Under the pieces are notes generated by a model. It saw only the letters and a list, made by a program, of their open reading frames with translations. It was not told where the DNA came from and ran no database searches. A stretch of 5,679 nucleotides of DNA from contig JAQVIB010000137.1 in the NCBI GenBank assembly GCA_028695945.1, positions 1 through 5,679 of the forward strand, written 5' to 3'. Position numbers and translations under genes: made by a program. Origin of the DNA: Lachnospiraceae bacterium. Its GTDB lineage: Bacteria; Bacillota; Clostridia; Lachnospirales; Anaerotignaceae. Positions 5,381 through 5,679 of the stretch are shown here, piece after piece. Position 1 is the first letter of the stretch; each line of letters starts with the position of its first letter.

Positions 5381-5679
5381 CTAATTATTTCTACCCTTAC
5401 CGCCTGCCTTTAACATGGGCACTGTTTTAACAAATTCTTCATTATTCTTGGTTTTTCTCATTAAATCAATTAGGCTTTCGGCTGTTTCCGCAGTAGATGT
5501 ATTGGCGGTGATACGTCTTAACACATAAACGGCCTCCATCTCTTCTTTGGTAAGAAGCTTGTCATCACGCCTTGTTCCAGACTTATTTACATCAATAGCT
5601 GGGTAAATTCGCCTTTCTGAAAGCTTTCTATCTAGCACAAGCTCCATATTGCCAGTTCCTTTAAATTCTTCAAATACAA
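5381..5679 (-). CDS. rho: Transcription termination factor Rho, C-terminal part
   Basis: Hexameric RNA-dependent ATPase/translocase that ends transcription at Rho-dependent sites. Only the last 98 codons are present; the gene enters from the right edge, and the frame is open across it (5678 is the first full codon). Diagnostic residues are VFEEFKGTGNMELVLDR (1-17 of the fragment), LSERRIYPAIDVNKSGTRR (19-37), LLTKEEM and the terminal LIDLMRKTKNNEEFVKTV region (69-86). These match the C-terminal motor domain of Rho. The internal ATG at 5647 is not the start. The tail after the conserved core is short and basic (AGGKGRNN). No intrinsic terminator was seen after the stop, and the rpmE promoter lies in the 113-nt gap before rpmE. 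Confidence 0.97.
   Translation of the reverse strand, partial: VFEEFKGTGNMELVLDRKLSERRIYPAIDVNKSGTRRDDKLLTKEEMEAVYVLRRITANTSTAETAESLIDLMRKTKNNEEFVKTVPMLKAGGKGRNN

Overview
This window looks like a piece of a low-G+C Gram-positive chromosome, most likely from the class Clostridia. The clues are the A+T-rich sequence, strong Shine-Dalgarno (SD) sites, sigma-A-type promoters with extended -10 elements, U-tailed hairpin terminators, and the gene order rho - rpmE - DUF1385 (YqhQ-like) - prmC - prfA, which is familiar from clostridial genomes. I cannot name the species. All confidently recognised genes lie on the minus strand, so the window reads naturally from right to left.

Right end (5679 to about 5012): the C-terminal 98 codons of rho, then rpmE (zinc-ribbon ribosomal protein bL31). 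rpmE has its own near-consensus promoter, a short AT-rich leader that can fold, and a clear U-tailed terminator.

Middle (about 5011 to 3440): roughly 1.5 kb of accessory-looking DNA separates rpmE from the DUF1385 gene. It holds a possible 26-codon Lys/Asn/Gln-rich microprotein, an unrecognised gene that seems broken (no 5' start, and a +1 frame change at a run of six A residues), a two-way terminator, and a plus-strand orphan gene of 129 codons with a good SD. None of these could be assigned a function. An apparently orphan minus-strand terminator (3435-3467) then isolates the next operon.

Left (3432 to 492): an operon driven by a good promoter (TTGCGT, 17 bp, extended -10 TATACT). It encodes a DUF1385 membrane protein, the release-factor glutamine methyltransferase PrmC, and peptide chain release factor RF1 (PrfA). 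The genes overlap or nearly touch. PrmC modifies the GGQ glutamine of release factors, so enzyme and substrate are made from one transcript.

Left end (390 to 1): the N-terminal 130 residues of a chromate-transporter (CHR) family protein, read from a TTG start. A perfect 11-bp inverted repeat lies between prfA and this gene, over its probable promoter.

I found no mobile element, tRNA, rRNA or CRISPR array, and no convincing new biological system. The parts most worth a second look are the unassigned genes inserted in the otherwise conserved translation/termination cluster.
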